In this document: positions 54,579 through 63,814 of the stretch, in pieces
Position numbering within the stretch: position 1 is the first letter of the stretch
Layout: each line of letters begins with the position of its first letter
Origin: Flavobacterium alvei
GTDB taxonomy: Bacteria > Bacteroidota > Bacteroidia > Flavobacteriales > Flavobacteriaceae
Length of the DNA stretch: 64,000 nt
Assembly: GCF_002920895.1 (NCBI RefSeq)
Contig: NZ_PQVG01000007.1
Coordinates: 1-64,000, forward strand
Direction: 5' to 3'
Program-made: the position numbers and the translations under genes
The notes under the pieces: model-generated
Told to the model about the DNA's origin: nothing
Seen by the model: only the letters and a program-made list of their open reading frames with translations
The model's database searches: none

Positions 54579-57038
54579 TTAGTTTCCCTTCAATTTATGA
54601 ATTACTTTTTCTACGATGTTCTTTGGTTTATCTTCATCATTATATCCGTTAGAATAAGTTGTAGTACCATAGCCATAACCATAACCATAGCCATAGCCAG
54701 CTCCATATTTGGCTTTGTTTTGAAATCCATTCAAAATAATACTCGTATTGTTAAGCTCACCTCGTTTGACTCTATTATTCAACAAAGTAATCATATCTTT
54801 TTTGGTGAAATTCTGTCTAACAATATACAAGGTTACATCACAATATTGCGCCAATTCTAATGCATCCGAAACCAAACCAACTGGTGGTGTATCTAATATA
54901 ATATAATCGTATTTTTTCTTTAACTCATCAATCAGTTCTTTCATTCCGTCGCTCATAATCATCTCGGCTGGATTGGGAGGAATCGGACCGGATAAAATGA
55001 CATCCAGAAACGGAATATGAGTAGAATTAATAATTTCGTCCACCGTTTTTTGTTTGATTAAATAATTAACTACACCCACATCATTGGCCAAATTAAATTC
55101 TCCAAACAACTTAGGTTTACGCAAATCCAAACCAATAATTACAGTCTTTTTTTCGCTCAATGCAAATACCGTTGCGATGTTCAACGAACAAAATGTTTTG
55201 CCTTCACCACTGACTGAAGAAGTAATCATCAAGGTTTTTGCACCTTCCAACTGTTGCTGTTTGTAGAGATACTGAAGCGAAGAACGAATAGCTCGAAACG
55301 ACTCTGATAAGGCCGATTTGGGTTTTGAAAAAACGGCCAAATCAGTAGTATCTTTGCTCAACCCAATAACACCTATTAACGGAATTTGGGTCAACCTACT
55401 AATATCTTCTGTGTTTTGAATGGAATTATTAATGAAGAAGATTCCAAAAACCAATAGCAAAGGAAAAAGTAAACCTAGAAATAAGGCTAAAACATAATTG
55501 ACTGATGTTCTTGGCCCAATAAGGCCACCTCCAATATCTTTTGCAGGGTCAATAAAATGAATATCCGAAAGATTGGCCGCTTTCACAATATCGGCTTCGC
55601 TCCTTTTTTGAAGAAAAGTACTGTAGATATTATCGCTTAAATCGTATTTCCTTTTAATTTTTATAAGCTCTTGTTGATCTTCTGGCAATTGCTTGATGGT
55701 ACTTTCTGCCTCATTGATTTTGCTTTGAACTAAGGCCATATCGTATTGCAAGGAAGTTTTGGCAGTAGCTATATTCTCTAACAATACCTTTTTAACCGCT
55801 TCCATTTGATTGTCAAAATCCTTGAAAATCTTTTCACTTTTTACAGCATATGCCATCTCTGATCTTTGGGTCGAAAGCGAAATTAATCTCGAAATATTGG
55901 TAACAATATTGGGATCTTCAATTCCTGCGACAGAGGGAGCTGGAAGTTTAGCATAATCCACACTGTTTTTTAAATAGGACTTCAAGGAATTATAATAAGC
56001 CAATTTTCGACTTAGCTCATCTTTCTGAACATCATATTCTAATACTTTATCCGAAAACTTAGACCCGTCTCCCTCTATATCATAAATATTTTTGTCTTTT
56101 CTAAAAGATTTGAGTTCATTGGTAGTTTCTTTCAATTGCGCTTCCATAGCCACCAAAGTACTATCGATAAATTGAATTGTATTGGTAGCAAATTGGTTTT
56201 TGCTATCCAATTGTCTTTTAATAAGCATGTTTACAGTTGAATTCAAATATTCGACCATTCGAGCCTTATTCGTTCCTTGCATTCCAAGGGTAATAATTGA
56301 ACTTCCCTTGTCATCAGACTTCACACTGACCCCTCGATAACCCGAAACGGTACCATCAAAATCGTTAAATTGAACAAAATATTCGTTCCCTTTATAAAAA
56401 CCAGGATTGTCTTTGATTTGTAATTTCCAATTCAGAAAGGGCAATGAAACCTGCTTACCCACTTTATATTTTTGGACAAATTCACCAACGGCAACGTTCG
56501 TGTTACTATAAGAATTGTTAGCATAAGTAATCAAGGAAGCCGAATTACTTCCAAAAGGAATCCGGATTTCATATTCATTTTCACTCAGAAATTTAATTCC
56601 AATAAGGGTTCCAGCAAGTTGACCACGAGTTTTATCGATAGCAACATAAAACGGCACAGAACCATATGCGTCAACCAGATTGTATTTGCCTTGTGCCAAA
56701 TAACCAATATAATATTGCAACTTATCAACAACCAGCTCGTTGTGAGAACGAGATTGAAGAGTGGTAGCAATGGTTTGAACCTGATCGGATGTACCTCCCC
56801 AATTAAAAACTAAGCTGGTATTAGAAGTAAATAGAGGATTCGTTTCTTCTTTAACAGAAATCACCGACTCCATTGCATAAATCTTCTCTTTACGGATATT
56901 GACTTGGTAAGCAATGGTAAAAGTAATAGCCAAACTTAACAAAAACCATTTCCAATAACTTCCAATTTTGATTAAAAATCCTTTAAAATCAAATCCCGTT
57001 TCAGCTTCAAAAATTGAAAAATCCTTTATATCTAACAT
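54579..57038 (-). CDS. Wzc-type PCP + BY-kinase, second copy
   Basis: An 819-residue inner-membrane protein: N-terminal TM (YWKWFLLSLAITFTIAYQV), long periplasmic Wzz/GNVR coiled-coil region, second TM (SVNYVLALFLGLLFPLLLVF) and a cytosolic tyrosine autokinase. Walker A is SSVSGEGKTFCSLN (about 606-614), the A' motif VIIGLDLRKPKLF and B YDYIILDTPPV. The C-terminal tyrosine cluster YGAGYGYGYGYGYG is present. It controls polymerisation and export with Wza. Paralogue of 58764-61157; the Wza partner lies 12 bp upstream. Confidence 0.94.
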   Translation of the reverse strand: MLDIKDFSIFEAETGFDFKGFLIKIGSYWKWFLLSLAITFTIAYQVNIRKEKIYAMESVISVKEETNPLFTSNTSLVFNWGGTSDQVQTIATTLQSRSHNELVVDKLQYYIGYLAQGKYNLVDAYGSVPFYVAIDKTRGQLAGTLIGIKFLSENEYEIRIPFGSNSASLITYANNSYSNTNVAVGEFVQKYKVGKQVSLPFLNWKLQIKDNPGFYKGNEYFVQFNDFDGTVSGYRGVSVKSDDKGSSIITLGMQGTNKARMVEYLNSTVNMLIKRQLDSKNQFATNTIQFIDSTLVAMEAQLKETTNELKSFRKDKNIYDIEGDGSKFSDKVLEYDVQKDELSRKLAYYNSLKSYLKNSVDYAKLPAPSVAGIEDPNIVTNISRLISLSTQRSEMAYAVKSEKIFKDFDNQMEAVKKVLLENIATAKTSLQYDMALVQSKINEAESTIKQLPEDQQELIKIKRKYDLSDNIYSTFLQKRSEADIVKAANLSDIHFIDPAKDIGGGLIGPRTSVNYVLALFLGLLFPLLLVFGIFFINNSIQNTEDISRLTQIPLIGVIGLSKDTTDLAVFSKPKSALSESFRAIRSSLQYLYKQQQLEGAKTLMITSSVSGEGKTFCSLNIATVFALSEKKTVIIGLDLRKPKLFGEFNLANDVGVVNYLIKQKTVDEIINSTHIPFLDVILSGPIPPNPAEMIMSDGMKELIDELKKKYDYIILDTPPVGLVSDALELAQYCDVTLYIVRQNFTKKDMITLLNNRVKRGELNNTSIILNGFQNKAKYGAGYGYGYGYGYGTTTYSNGYNDEDKPKNIVEKVIHKLKGN
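54668..54705 (-). repeat. CCATAG/CCATAA hexamer repeat coding GYGYG tail
   Basis: Tandem 6-bp units read as Gly-Tyr dipeptides at the Wzc C-terminus. It could expand or contract by slippage in frame and so alter the number of phosphorylatable tyrosines. Confidence 0.7.
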
Positions 57039-57050
57039 TGCTGCTTTTTA

Positions 57051-57839
57051 TTATAATTTTAATAATACTAATGTAGTGGTAAATAAAGAAAGTACAGTAA
57101 TAATGGTTGACATCGATTCTATCCCTGTTTTACCAGTTCCCCATGTTTTTTGTTTGAGTGGTTTTACATAAATAAAATCATTGGGTTGCAAATGATAATA
57201 AGGAGATTTCATTACATTTACATCGGTAAGATCAATATCATGCATCTCTGTTCCTGTGGGAGTTTGACGAATAATCGTAACTGCTTTTCGATCACCCGTT
57301 ATAGTAATATCTCCTGAATTAGCAATAGCCTCCATAATGTTGACATGATCTTGAAATAGAAATTTAGTTCCCATACTTCCTACCTCGCCATTAATGGTAT
57401 ATTTGAATCCTGCCATACGCACGATCACAAATATGTTGGCTTCTTTTTTAAAATATTCGTCCAAAAGTTGTTTTTCAATTTTAAGCCTCAACTCTTCGAC
57501 GGTAAATCCTATTGCATTAATTTCTCCTAAAACTGGAATTCGAATGTTTCCATGATCATCAACCGTATATCCAGAAAAATACAAAGAAGAGCCTACATTA
57601 TCCGTTTCTCCTTTATTGGTAGGATTAAAAATGGTGACTAACTTGGGATCGTCTGCTTTGATGGTAATACTCAAAACATCATTCACCTGTAGTCTATAAG
57701 GTTTAGACATTACTTCGGAAATGGGCAGGTCTGTTGAACTTCCGTTTTTGTTTTGAAGATAGATAAGATCTTTAGTAGGAATACAAGAAGTAAAGAGAAT
57801 ACTAATTCCAAACAAGAGGTAGAATATGTTTTTGTTCAT
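57051..57839 (-). CDS. Wza-like export lipoprotein, second copy
   Basis: About 262 residues. The frame extends to 57944, but ATG 57839 gives a proper lipoprotein signal (NKNIFYLLFGISILFTSC, lipobox FTSC), and the -7 box at 57858-57865 lies between. Poly_export (YRLQVNDVLSITIKADDPK ... GNIRIPVLGEINAIGFTVEE) and one SLBB-like domain (YTINGEVGSMGTKFLFQD) follow; the C-terminal hydrophobic helix (MSTIITVLSLFTTTLVLLKL) suits membrane insertion. It pairs with the Wzc gene 12 bp downstream. Shorter than E. coli Wza (about 380), normal for Bacteroidota. Confidence 0.9.
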   Translation of the reverse strand: MNKNIFYLLFGISILFTSCIPTKDLIYLQNKNGSSTDLPISEVMSKPYRLQVNDVLSITIKADDPKLVTIFNPTNKGETDNVGSSLYFSGYTVDDHGNIRIPVLGEINAIGFTVEELRLKIEKQLLDEYFKKEANIFVIVRMAGFKYTINGEVGSMGTKFLFQDHVNIMEAIANSGDITITGDRKAVTIIRQTPTGTEMHDIDLTDVNVMKSPYYHLQPNDFIYVKPLKQKTWGTGKTGIESMSTIITVLSLFTTTLVLLKL

Positions 57840-57857
57840 TTTTAAATATATAGGTAA

Positions 57858-57865
57858 CAAATATA
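57858..57865 (-). promoter_or_regulatory. -7 box of the second wza-like gene
   Basis: TATATTTG on the - strand, 18 bases before ATG 57839 and within the recR-wza gap. It supports the shorter start and a separate promoter for the second export pair. Confidence 0.45.
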
Positions 57866-57909
57866 GTTTTTCATTTAATAATTTGAAAGTATCCTTTTCT
57901 ATTAATATT

Positions 57910-58530
57910 TTAATTATTCTTAAATGACTTTTCAAAAGGCACACGATGCAAAATACTTCTTCCTAAAGTTACTTCATCGGCATATTCTAATTCATCTCCA
58001 ACAGAAATCCCTCGGGCAATGGTAGAGCTAATCACTTCATAATCTTGTATTTGCTTATAAATATAAAAGTTAGTGGTATCTCCTTCTATAGTAGAACTTA
58101 AGGCAAAAATAATTTCGACAACCTCACCCGACTTAACTTTTTCGACCAGCGAACTAATATTCAATTGATTGGGACCAACACCGTCAATAGGAGAGATTTT
58201 ACCTCCTAAAACGTGATAAATCCCTCTAAATTGTCCTGTGTTTTCAATAGCCATAACATCACGTATGTCTTCTACAACGCAAATAATTTGATGGTCTCTC
58301 TTTTCATTTGAACAAATAGCACAAAGATCTACATCCGAGATATTATGACAACTCACACAAAACCGCACTTCCTCTCGCATGCTTGTCAAAGCTTGCGACA
58401 AAAAACTGGTTTGTTCCTTAGGTTGTTTTAGCAAATGCAAAACCAATCGCAAGGCCGTACGCTTACCGATACCTGGCAACTGTGACATTTCATTAACGGC
58501 AGTCTCTAAAAGTTTTGATGAAAATTCCAT
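57910..58530 (-). CDS. recR: Recombination protein RecR
   Basis: Acts with RecF/RecO in loading RecA at gaps. The 206-residue protein has an N-terminal HhH ([17 protein letters not shown]), a C4 zinc finger (Cys58, Cys61, Cys70, Cys73) and a Toprim domain ([29 protein letters not shown]). Length is normal. It is an unrelated housekeeping gene lying between two polysaccharide export pairs; it has its own -7 box, and the preceding operon ends in a terminator. Confidence 0.97.
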   Translation of the reverse strand: MEFSSKLLETAVNEMSQLPGIGKRTALRLVLHLLKQPKEQTSFLSQALTSMREEVRFCVSCHNISDVDLCAICSNEKRDHQIICVVEDIRDVMAIENTGQFRGIYHVLGGKISPIDGVGPNQLNISSLVEKVKSGEVVEIIFALSSTIEGDTTNFYIYKQIQDYEVISSTIARGISVGDELEYADEVTLGRSILHRVPFEKSFKNN

Positions 58531-58535
58531 AGTTG

Positions 58536-58543
58536 CAAAAGTA
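58536..58543 (-). promoter_or_regulatory. -7 box next to the recR start
   Basis: TACTTTTG on the - strand ends 5 bases before the recR ATG. Transcription would start at or very near the A of ATG, a near-leaderless arrangement like that at ribD. Confidence 0.45.
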
Positions 58544-58732
58544 CTGATTTGTTTGAGAAAAAGTAGAATCGGTTAGAAAAGGTTTAATGGTTTAAATGCT
58601 TAAAAAAAGTTGAATTGTTTCATTGTTTTTGGTCAGGTTGACCGCAATAGAAACCTTTTTACGGCACGCATTATCTCAACTTAAATTTATTTCAAATCAA
58701 ATTCCAAACCAACAAAACGACCATGGATTAAA

Positions 58733-58756
58733 CAAAAAAAAGAGGCTTTCGCCTCT
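58733..58756 (-). terminator. Terminator after the first Wzc gene
   Basis: On the - strand AGAGGC-GAAA-GCCTCT (58756-58741) is followed by eight T, 7 bases beyond the Wzc stop. A stable GNRA-type loop. It separates the first export pair from recR. Confidence 0.92.
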
Positions 58757-58763
58757 CTTCTTC

Positions 58764-61157
58764 TTATTTCATAAAAATCCTTTTATACCAAGGCTTTTTC
58801 GCTACAACATTCCCATAACCGTAGCCATAGCCATAACCGCCATAACCATAGCCTTTGGTAACATCAGTATCATTAAGCAAGAAGGCCATATTGGGTAATT
58901 TCTTTTCTCTGTGCATACCATTTGGAACAACTAACATTCTTTTATCCAAATGATTTGCTCTAACTACATATACAAAAGTATCCGCATGTTTAGCAACTAT
59001 CAACGTATCCGAAACTAAACTTACCGGAGCGGTATCTACCAATATATAATCATACTCTGTTTTCAATTGGCTAAACAATGCATCCAATTTTTTACTCATC
59101 AACATTTCTGTTGGATTTGGTGGAATACTTCCAGCCAACAACACATCAAAAGCTTCAAAATTATTCAATCGATTAATATAATCACCTATGGCAGCATTCT
59201 TAGTTGACAAATAATCTGTCAATCCTTTAAGACTAGGCAAACCTATATATTCATTGAGTTTTGGACTTCTGATATCCATTCCTATCAATAAAACTTTTTT
59301 TCCAGATAGGGCAAAAATACCCGCTAAATTAACCGAGATAAAAGTTTTCCCTTCTCCAGGAATAGTCGAAGTCATAAAGATGGTTTTAGCACTTCCATCA
59401 GGAACTTGATTCAACATAAAATCAAGATTCGTACGCACAATACGCAGAGCTTCGGCAGCACTGGTTCTACTAGTAGTGCTAATTATTTCATTTGGAGTAT
59501 CTGAGCGAGGTACATCTCCCAAAAATGGAATGTTAAATTTATCAGTGATATCCAAACGATTTTTCACTTTCGTATCCAATAATTCTATAACATATAGAAT
59601 CCCTAATGGAATTAACAACCCCAATAATAAGGCAGCCAAATAGATAATTCTTTTTTTAGGAGAAACAGGAACTTTAGCGGCTTTAGCGGCGTCAATCACT
59701 CTGGCATTGGGCTCTGTAGCTGCCAATGATATGGCGGTTTCTTCTCGTTTTTGTAATAAATACAAATACAATTCTTCTTTTACTTTTTGTTGGCGAGCAA
59801 TCACTCTAAACTGACGCTCTTGTACTGGAATTGCACCTATTTTTCCATCAAGCAATCCTTCCTGACCCTTTAAATCTCTTTTTTGAATGTTAAGATTGGA
59901 TTGCAATCGACCTAGGCTTTCGACAATATTCGATTTCAAAGAAGCTAATTGCTGATCCAATTTAATAACCGTTGGATTCGCCACAGTAGCTGATTTCAAG
60001 ATTCGGTTGCGCTCTAATACCAATTCGTTATAAGAATCCATCAGTTTAGGAGCATCACCTTGGGCTGAAATCATATTGGTAGGCAATAAATCTGAATTCG
60101 TGCTCTTTTTTATAAAATCCAACATCGAAGCCACCATATTGAGTTGAATCTCAATTTCAACCCTTTTTTTATTGTACTCAGTCGAACCTTCTATAAAAAG
60201 TTTGGCTTCGGTTTCAATGTCTGTAAGTTTATTGTTAGTTTTAAAATGCTGCACATCTTGCTCAACACCATCCAACTCTTGAGTAATCAACAACAAACGA
60301 TTGGCTACAAATTTAGAGGTGTTTTCCGAGATATAACTCTTATCAGCTGCCGCTTCTTCATTGTAGATTCTTATCAAATTATCTAGAAAAACTTCAGCCT
60401 TAGCAATTACAGGATCCACTACTGAAATCTCAACCACACTACTAGTTTTACTAATGGGATTTATATTCAAACGAGCCTGAAAACTTGCAACAACATTTTC
60501 AAGAGGAGTTACAATAATATTTATTGACCTTTCGGTATATCTGTTTAATGCTTTTTCTGTAATTCCTTTAGTAATAATTAAATCTCCGTTTTTAGTAGGA
60601 ATAACTTCTCCATAGCGAAATTCTTTTTTAGAACTTAAGAGTTTCGAAGTCTCACCCTCAGTTTTGTTGGTCAATTCAAAACTATTGGCAGTCAATTTCA
60701 CAAACTCAAATTGCATCAATTCAGTGTAGAAAGAGGGCTTTGTGTTCAAAAAATATACTCGAATAGGAGCCTCTTGATATAGTTCAGCATCAACAACATT
60801 CCCTTTTCTAGTCAAAGAAACGTTCAATTTCAGCTCCCTGACTGTTCTTTCAATCAAAGTACGAGATTTCAATATTTCGACTTCATTGTCCAAATTACTC
60901 TTCATGCCACCGCCCAATCCCATATCGGCAAAGGCAGACAATTCAGAAAGCATACCGCCTTTTTTATCATCTTTGACCAGTATAGTAGTGCTAGCCTGAT
61001 ATTGAGGAATGGTATATCTCAAATAAACATAAGCAACACTTAAACATAGTAAAGCCCCAAGCACAAACCAGTACCAATGAATCAGATATTTTTCTAATAT
61101 AGCTCTTAAATGAATATCATCTTCTTGATATTCCTCGGACATAAAATGATCTTTCAT
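58764..61157 (-). CDS. Wzc-type PCP + BY-kinase, first copy
   Basis: A 797-residue protein of the same plan as 54579-57038: TM1 (WYWFVLGALLCLSVAYVYL), periplasmic Wzz/GNVR coiled coil, TM2 (IIYLAALLLGLLIPLGILYV), kinase with Walker A STIPGEGKTFISVN (about 597-606), A' LLIGMDIRSPKLNEY and B YDYILVDTAPVSL. The C-terminal cluster KGYGYGGYGYGYGYG is Tyr-rich. A second Met at residue 6 is an alternative start. Wza partner 8 bp upstream; terminator directly after. The two copies are diverged, so the duplication is old. Confidence 0.94.
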   Translation of the reverse strand: MKDHFMSEEYQEDDIHLRAILEKYLIHWYWFVLGALLCLSVAYVYLRYTIPQYQASTTILVKDDKKGGMLSELSAFADMGLGGGMKSNLDNEVEILKSRTLIERTVRELKLNVSLTRKGNVVDAELYQEAPIRVYFLNTKPSFYTELMQFEFVKLTANSFELTNKTEGETSKLLSSKKEFRYGEVIPTKNGDLIITKGITEKALNRYTERSINIIVTPLENVVASFQARLNINPISKTSSVVEISVVDPVIAKAEVFLDNLIRIYNEEAAADKSYISENTSKFVANRLLLITQELDGVEQDVQHFKTNNKLTDIETEAKLFIEGSTEYNKKRVEIEIQLNMVASMLDFIKKSTNSDLLPTNMISAQGDAPKLMDSYNELVLERNRILKSATVANPTVIKLDQQLASLKSNIVESLGRLQSNLNIQKRDLKGQEGLLDGKIGAIPVQERQFRVIARQQKVKEELYLYLLQKREETAISLAATEPNARVIDAAKAAKVPVSPKKRIIYLAALLLGLLIPLGILYVIELLDTKVKNRLDITDKFNIPFLGDVPRSDTPNEIISTTSRTSAAEALRIVRTNLDFMLNQVPDGSAKTIFMTSTIPGEGKTFISVNLAGIFALSGKKVLLIGMDIRSPKLNEYIGLPSLKGLTDYLSTKNAAIGDYINRLNNFEAFDVLLAGSIPPNPTEMLMSKKLDALFSQLKTEYDYILVDTAPVSLVSDTLIVAKHADTFVYVVRANHLDKRMLVVPNGMHREKKLPNMAFLLNDTDVTKGYGYGGYGYGYGYGNVVAKKPWYKRIFMK
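58811..58852 (-). repeat. CCATA-based hexamer repeat coding GYGYG tail
   Basis: Degenerate CCATAG/CCATAA/CCGTAG units encode the Tyr-rich Wzc tail, parallel to the repeat at 54668-54705. Confidence 0.65.
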
Positions 61158-61165
61158 AGAAAAAT

Positions 61166-61966
61166 TTATTTGGTAGTAGTAACAATTAAAGTAATAACAG
61201 TAATCAATAAGGAAGTGATAGAAATAATTACCCCAGTATTGGCACCTACAGCAGCACCATTAATTCTCGTTTTATTGGGTTCAACATAAACCACATCATT
61301 TTGTGCCAAATAATAAAATGGGGAATTAATAAAATCAGCCTTAGTGATATCAACTCTAGTATAGCTTTTCACACCATTAACCTCTCTAATAACCAAAATA
61401 TTGTCTCTTTTCCCGTAAATAGTCAAGTCTTTAGCCATACTAATGGCTTCTATTAAGGTCACTCGATCTGAATTTATAGAATAAGTACCTGGCACAGTTA
61501 CCTCTCCTTGAACCGAAATCTTAAAATTAGTCAAACGAATATTGATAATTGGATTTTTGATGTAGCTAGAAATCTTGGTTTCCAACAATTTCATTAATTC
61601 CGATCGCGACAATCCTCCCACTTTCAATTTTCCTAAAACTGGAAAATCAATTGTACCACTGGCATCTACCAAATAAGACTGCATAGATTCCTCACCTCTG
61701 GCGTTCATCACATTGTTATTAGTTACTGAAGGAACGCTAATGGTACTCAAATTAAAAGGAATTGCTGTTTCAGGATCATCAGCCGAAACGATAATCATCA
61801 ACAAATCATCGGGTTGAATCTTAATTTCATACGAATTTAATTGCTCTGACGATTTTAATGCATCAATATTTTGATAATAAACAAGCTCCTTTCGAGGTTT
61901 ACACGAAAAAGCAAGTAGAACAAAAAGAAACAGAATTGTTTTTTTTAATAAAGAAATAATTTTCAT
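61166..61966 (-). CDS. Wza-like export lipoprotein, first copy
   Basis: About 266 residues from ATG 61966, which gives a lipoprotein signal (KIISLLKKTILFLFVLLAFSC). The frame continues to 62011 without benefit. Poly_export (YEIKIQPDDLLMIIVSADDPE ... TIDFPVLGKLKVGGLSRSEL in parts) and SLBB (VQGEVTVPGTYSINSDRVT) follow; the C-terminal ISITSLLITVITLIVTT is hydrophobic. Partner of the Wzc gene 8 bp downstream. Confidence 0.9.
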   Translation of the reverse strand: MKIISLLKKTILFLFVLLAFSCKPRKELVYYQNIDALKSSEQLNSYEIKIQPDDLLMIIVSADDPETAIPFNLSTISVPSVTNNNVMNARGEESMQSYLVDASGTIDFPVLGKLKVGGLSRSELMKLLETKISSYIKNPIINIRLTNFKISVQGEVTVPGTYSINSDRVTLIEAISMAKDLTIYGKRDNILVIREVNGVKSYTRVDITKADFINSPFYYLAQNDVVYVEPNKTRINGAAVGANTGVIISITSLLITVITLIVTTTK

Positions 61967-62158
61967 CGAGATACTATTAGTTAGTAATGGATTCCATACT
62001 CCAAATAACAATCAAATACAAGGAGCAAATGGTTATAAAAAAAATCAGGAGTCTCCAAGAAACCTAATTGTAATAAATACTTTAAATATGAATTGACATT
62101 AAAACGCTTACCGCAAAGCAAATACTTTACATCAAACAAAAACTATAATTTTAAGTTG

Positions 62159-62166
62159 CAAATATA
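62159..62166 (-). promoter_or_regulatory. -7 box of the first wza-wzc pair
   Basis: TATATTTG on the - strand, about 190 bases before ATG 61966. The surrounding TTGCAAATATAAG text is typical of flavobacterial promoters. No -33 at standard spacing. Confidence 0.4.
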
Positions 62167-62245
62167 AGAATTATTGCTCAAAAAGAAAGGTTTAATTGTT
62201 TAACTTTTGAATCGTTTTTCGTCTACCGATATTCGTTTTTCGTCA

Positions 62246-62270
62246 ATCGTACATCGTACATCGTACATCG
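62246..62270. repeat. ATCGTAC tandem repeat (3.5 x 7 bp)
   Basis: Three exact ATCGTAC units and a partial fourth (ATCG), in non-coding sequence just after the initiating-transferase stop. Confidence 0.85.
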
Positions 62271-62285
62271 ATCAACGAACATTGA

Positions 62286-63707
62286 TCAAAAAGCATTCTT
62301 CTCACCCTGGAAAATATTCATCACGGTCTTCCAAATAATTTTAATATCCAACAGAAAACTCCAGTTTTCTATATACCAGATATCGTGTTCAACCCTGCCT
62401 TCCATATCCGAAAGCTCTTTGGTTTCCCCTCGATAGCCGTTGACTTGTGCCCATCCAGTTATCCCAGGTTTTGCATAATGGCGCACCAAAAAATTATTGA
62501 TTAATTCTGAATATTGTTCTGTATGCGACAACATATGAGGTCTTGGCCCTACTACTGACATATTTCCCAACAAGACATTGAAGAATTGAGGGAACTCATC
62601 CATACTGGTGCGTCTCAAAAAGGCACCTACTTTAGTAATTCGTGAATCGCCCTTAGTCGCTTGTACAGAATTGGCCTCATCATTCACATACATGGTCCTG
62701 AATTTAAAACAAGGAAACGATTGATTGTCTCTACCAGAACGATCTTGCACAAAAAATACAGGCCCTTTAGAATTTAATTTAATTAATATAATTAAGATTG
62801 GAAACAACCAAGAAAACACCAATACAATAACCAGTAACGAAAAGCAAAAATCAAAAACTTGTTTGATGATGCGGTTAAAATTAATTTCCAAAGGCTCTTT
62901 GCGCAACATCAAAACAGGGATATTGCCATTGCCATAAAAAACAACATGAACTCTATTGGTCTTGGTATATTGCTGAAAATCGGGAACGTATCGAATCCTG
63001 ACCATATAGCGCTCGCAAAGCGAAGTCATCTGGTCGATGATTTCAATTTTGTCAATAGACAAAGCCACATACATCTCATCGACTGGATGGGAATCCAAAT
63101 ACTTTTCAACATCTGCAAACTGTCCCAAAACAGGTGCTTTCAACTCGGTTCCATCAGGTTCATCATCAAAAAAACCCAAAATCTTATACCCATAAGTAAG
63201 GTCTTTCGACAAAATTCTATTCATGCGCTCTCCTTTGGCATTAGCACCAACAATAAGCACTCTTCGGAAATTATACCCTTGTTTCCGAACGTATTTCAAC
63301 ATTTTCATGAATAGAATCCGAAAACCAACCAATAAAACAAAAAAAGTAAAATAAAAATAAATCATTCGACCACGAGAGACTTCATCATAATTCAAGGTCG
63401 CTATAAACAAAGCTATTATTGCTGTATGAATCATTAGCAATCGAATGGTTCTATAGAGTATCGATTCTATTCGTTCCGTTCGAACAATCCGAAACGAATC
63501 TTTATACAGCAAAAGCATAATCCAAAACACATTACACAATAAAGCCACAGCCTTATCGCCTTTTACAATAACTAAGTTATAATCTCCATATCGAAAGAAA
63601 AAAGAAAGAATTACAGCAACATTCAATAGCACTATGTCCCAAACTAGGAATCCAATCTTGTAATAACGCGAAAAATGATAATTAGAGAGAAATTTTAATA
63701 TTGGCAT
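62286..63707 (-). CDS. WcaJ-type undecaprenyl-phosphate sugar transferase
   Basis: A 473-residue initiating transferase. Four to five N-terminal TM helices, a CoA-binding-like domain (RVLIVGANAKGERMNRIL), one more TM near 285-305 and the catalytic bacterial sugar transferase domain: PVFFVQDRSGRDNQSFPCFKFRTM, LRRTSMDEFPQFFNVLLGNM, SVVGPRPHM and RHYAKPGITGWAQVNGYRGE (each in part). It transfers a hexose-1-phosphate (usually glucose) to undecaprenyl phosphate. First gene of the locus in transcription order. Confidence 0.94.
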   Translation of the reverse strand: MPILKFLSNYHFSRYYKIGFLVWDIVLLNVAVILSFFFRYGDYNLVIVKGDKAVALLCNVFWIMLLLYKDSFRIVRTERIESILYRTIRLLMIHTAIIALFIATLNYDEVSRGRMIYFYFTFFVLLVGFRILFMKMLKYVRKQGYNFRRVLIVGANAKGERMNRILSKDLTYGYKILGFFDDEPDGTELKAPVLGQFADVEKYLDSHPVDEMYVALSIDKIEIIDQMTSLCERYMVRIRYVPDFQQYTKTNRVHVVFYGNGNIPVLMLRKEPLEINFNRIIKQVFDFCFSLLVIVLVFSWLFPILIILIKLNSKGPVFFVQDRSGRDNQSFPCFKFRTMYVNDEANSVQATKGDSRITKVGAFLRRTSMDEFPQFFNVLLGNMSVVGPRPHMLSHTEQYSELINNFLVRHYAKPGITGWAQVNGYRGETKELSDMEGRVEHDIWYIENWSFLLDIKIIWKTVMNIFQGEKNAF

Positions 63708-63794
63708 AAAAAATTAAGATATATTACTAATAAACAAAGCGGTATGCGAATCAAAAACCAAAAAACTAAGTTTCTTTTTCTATCTAAATTTAAA

Positions 63795-63802
63795 CAAAAA
63801 TA
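63795..63802 (-). promoter_or_regulatory. -7 box of the locus' first gene
   Basis: TATTTTTG on the - strand, 87 bases before the ATG of the WcaJ-type gene. The -33 position falls at the end of the nested palindrome starting at 63815. Confidence 0.4.
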
Positions 63803-63814
63803 TTTTTTTAACAG

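Larger units (their letters stand above)
61967..62285 (-). other. 319-bp gap with promoter motif and short tandem repeat
   Basis: It holds a -7 box at 62159-62166 and 3.5 copies of ATCGTAC (62246-62270). No coding signal. It separates the initiating transferase gene from the first export pair. Confidence 0.5.

Noticed and set aside
54660..54710. Short regular repeats that could be taken for a CRISPR array
   Set aside because: Units are 6 bp with no spacers and encode Gly-Tyr in frame.
57840..57944. Longer start of the second Wza gene overlapping recR
   Set aside because: The extra 35 residues lack any signal and sit upstream of the lipoprotein signal and over the -7 box.
61967..62011. Longer start of the first Wza gene
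   Set aside because: The lipoprotein signal peptide begins at the internal ATG 61966; the upstream residues would spoil it.
62859..63314. 151-codon + strand frame
   Set aside because: Antisense to the WcaJ-type transferase; the opposite frame has TM helices and the full catalytic domain.
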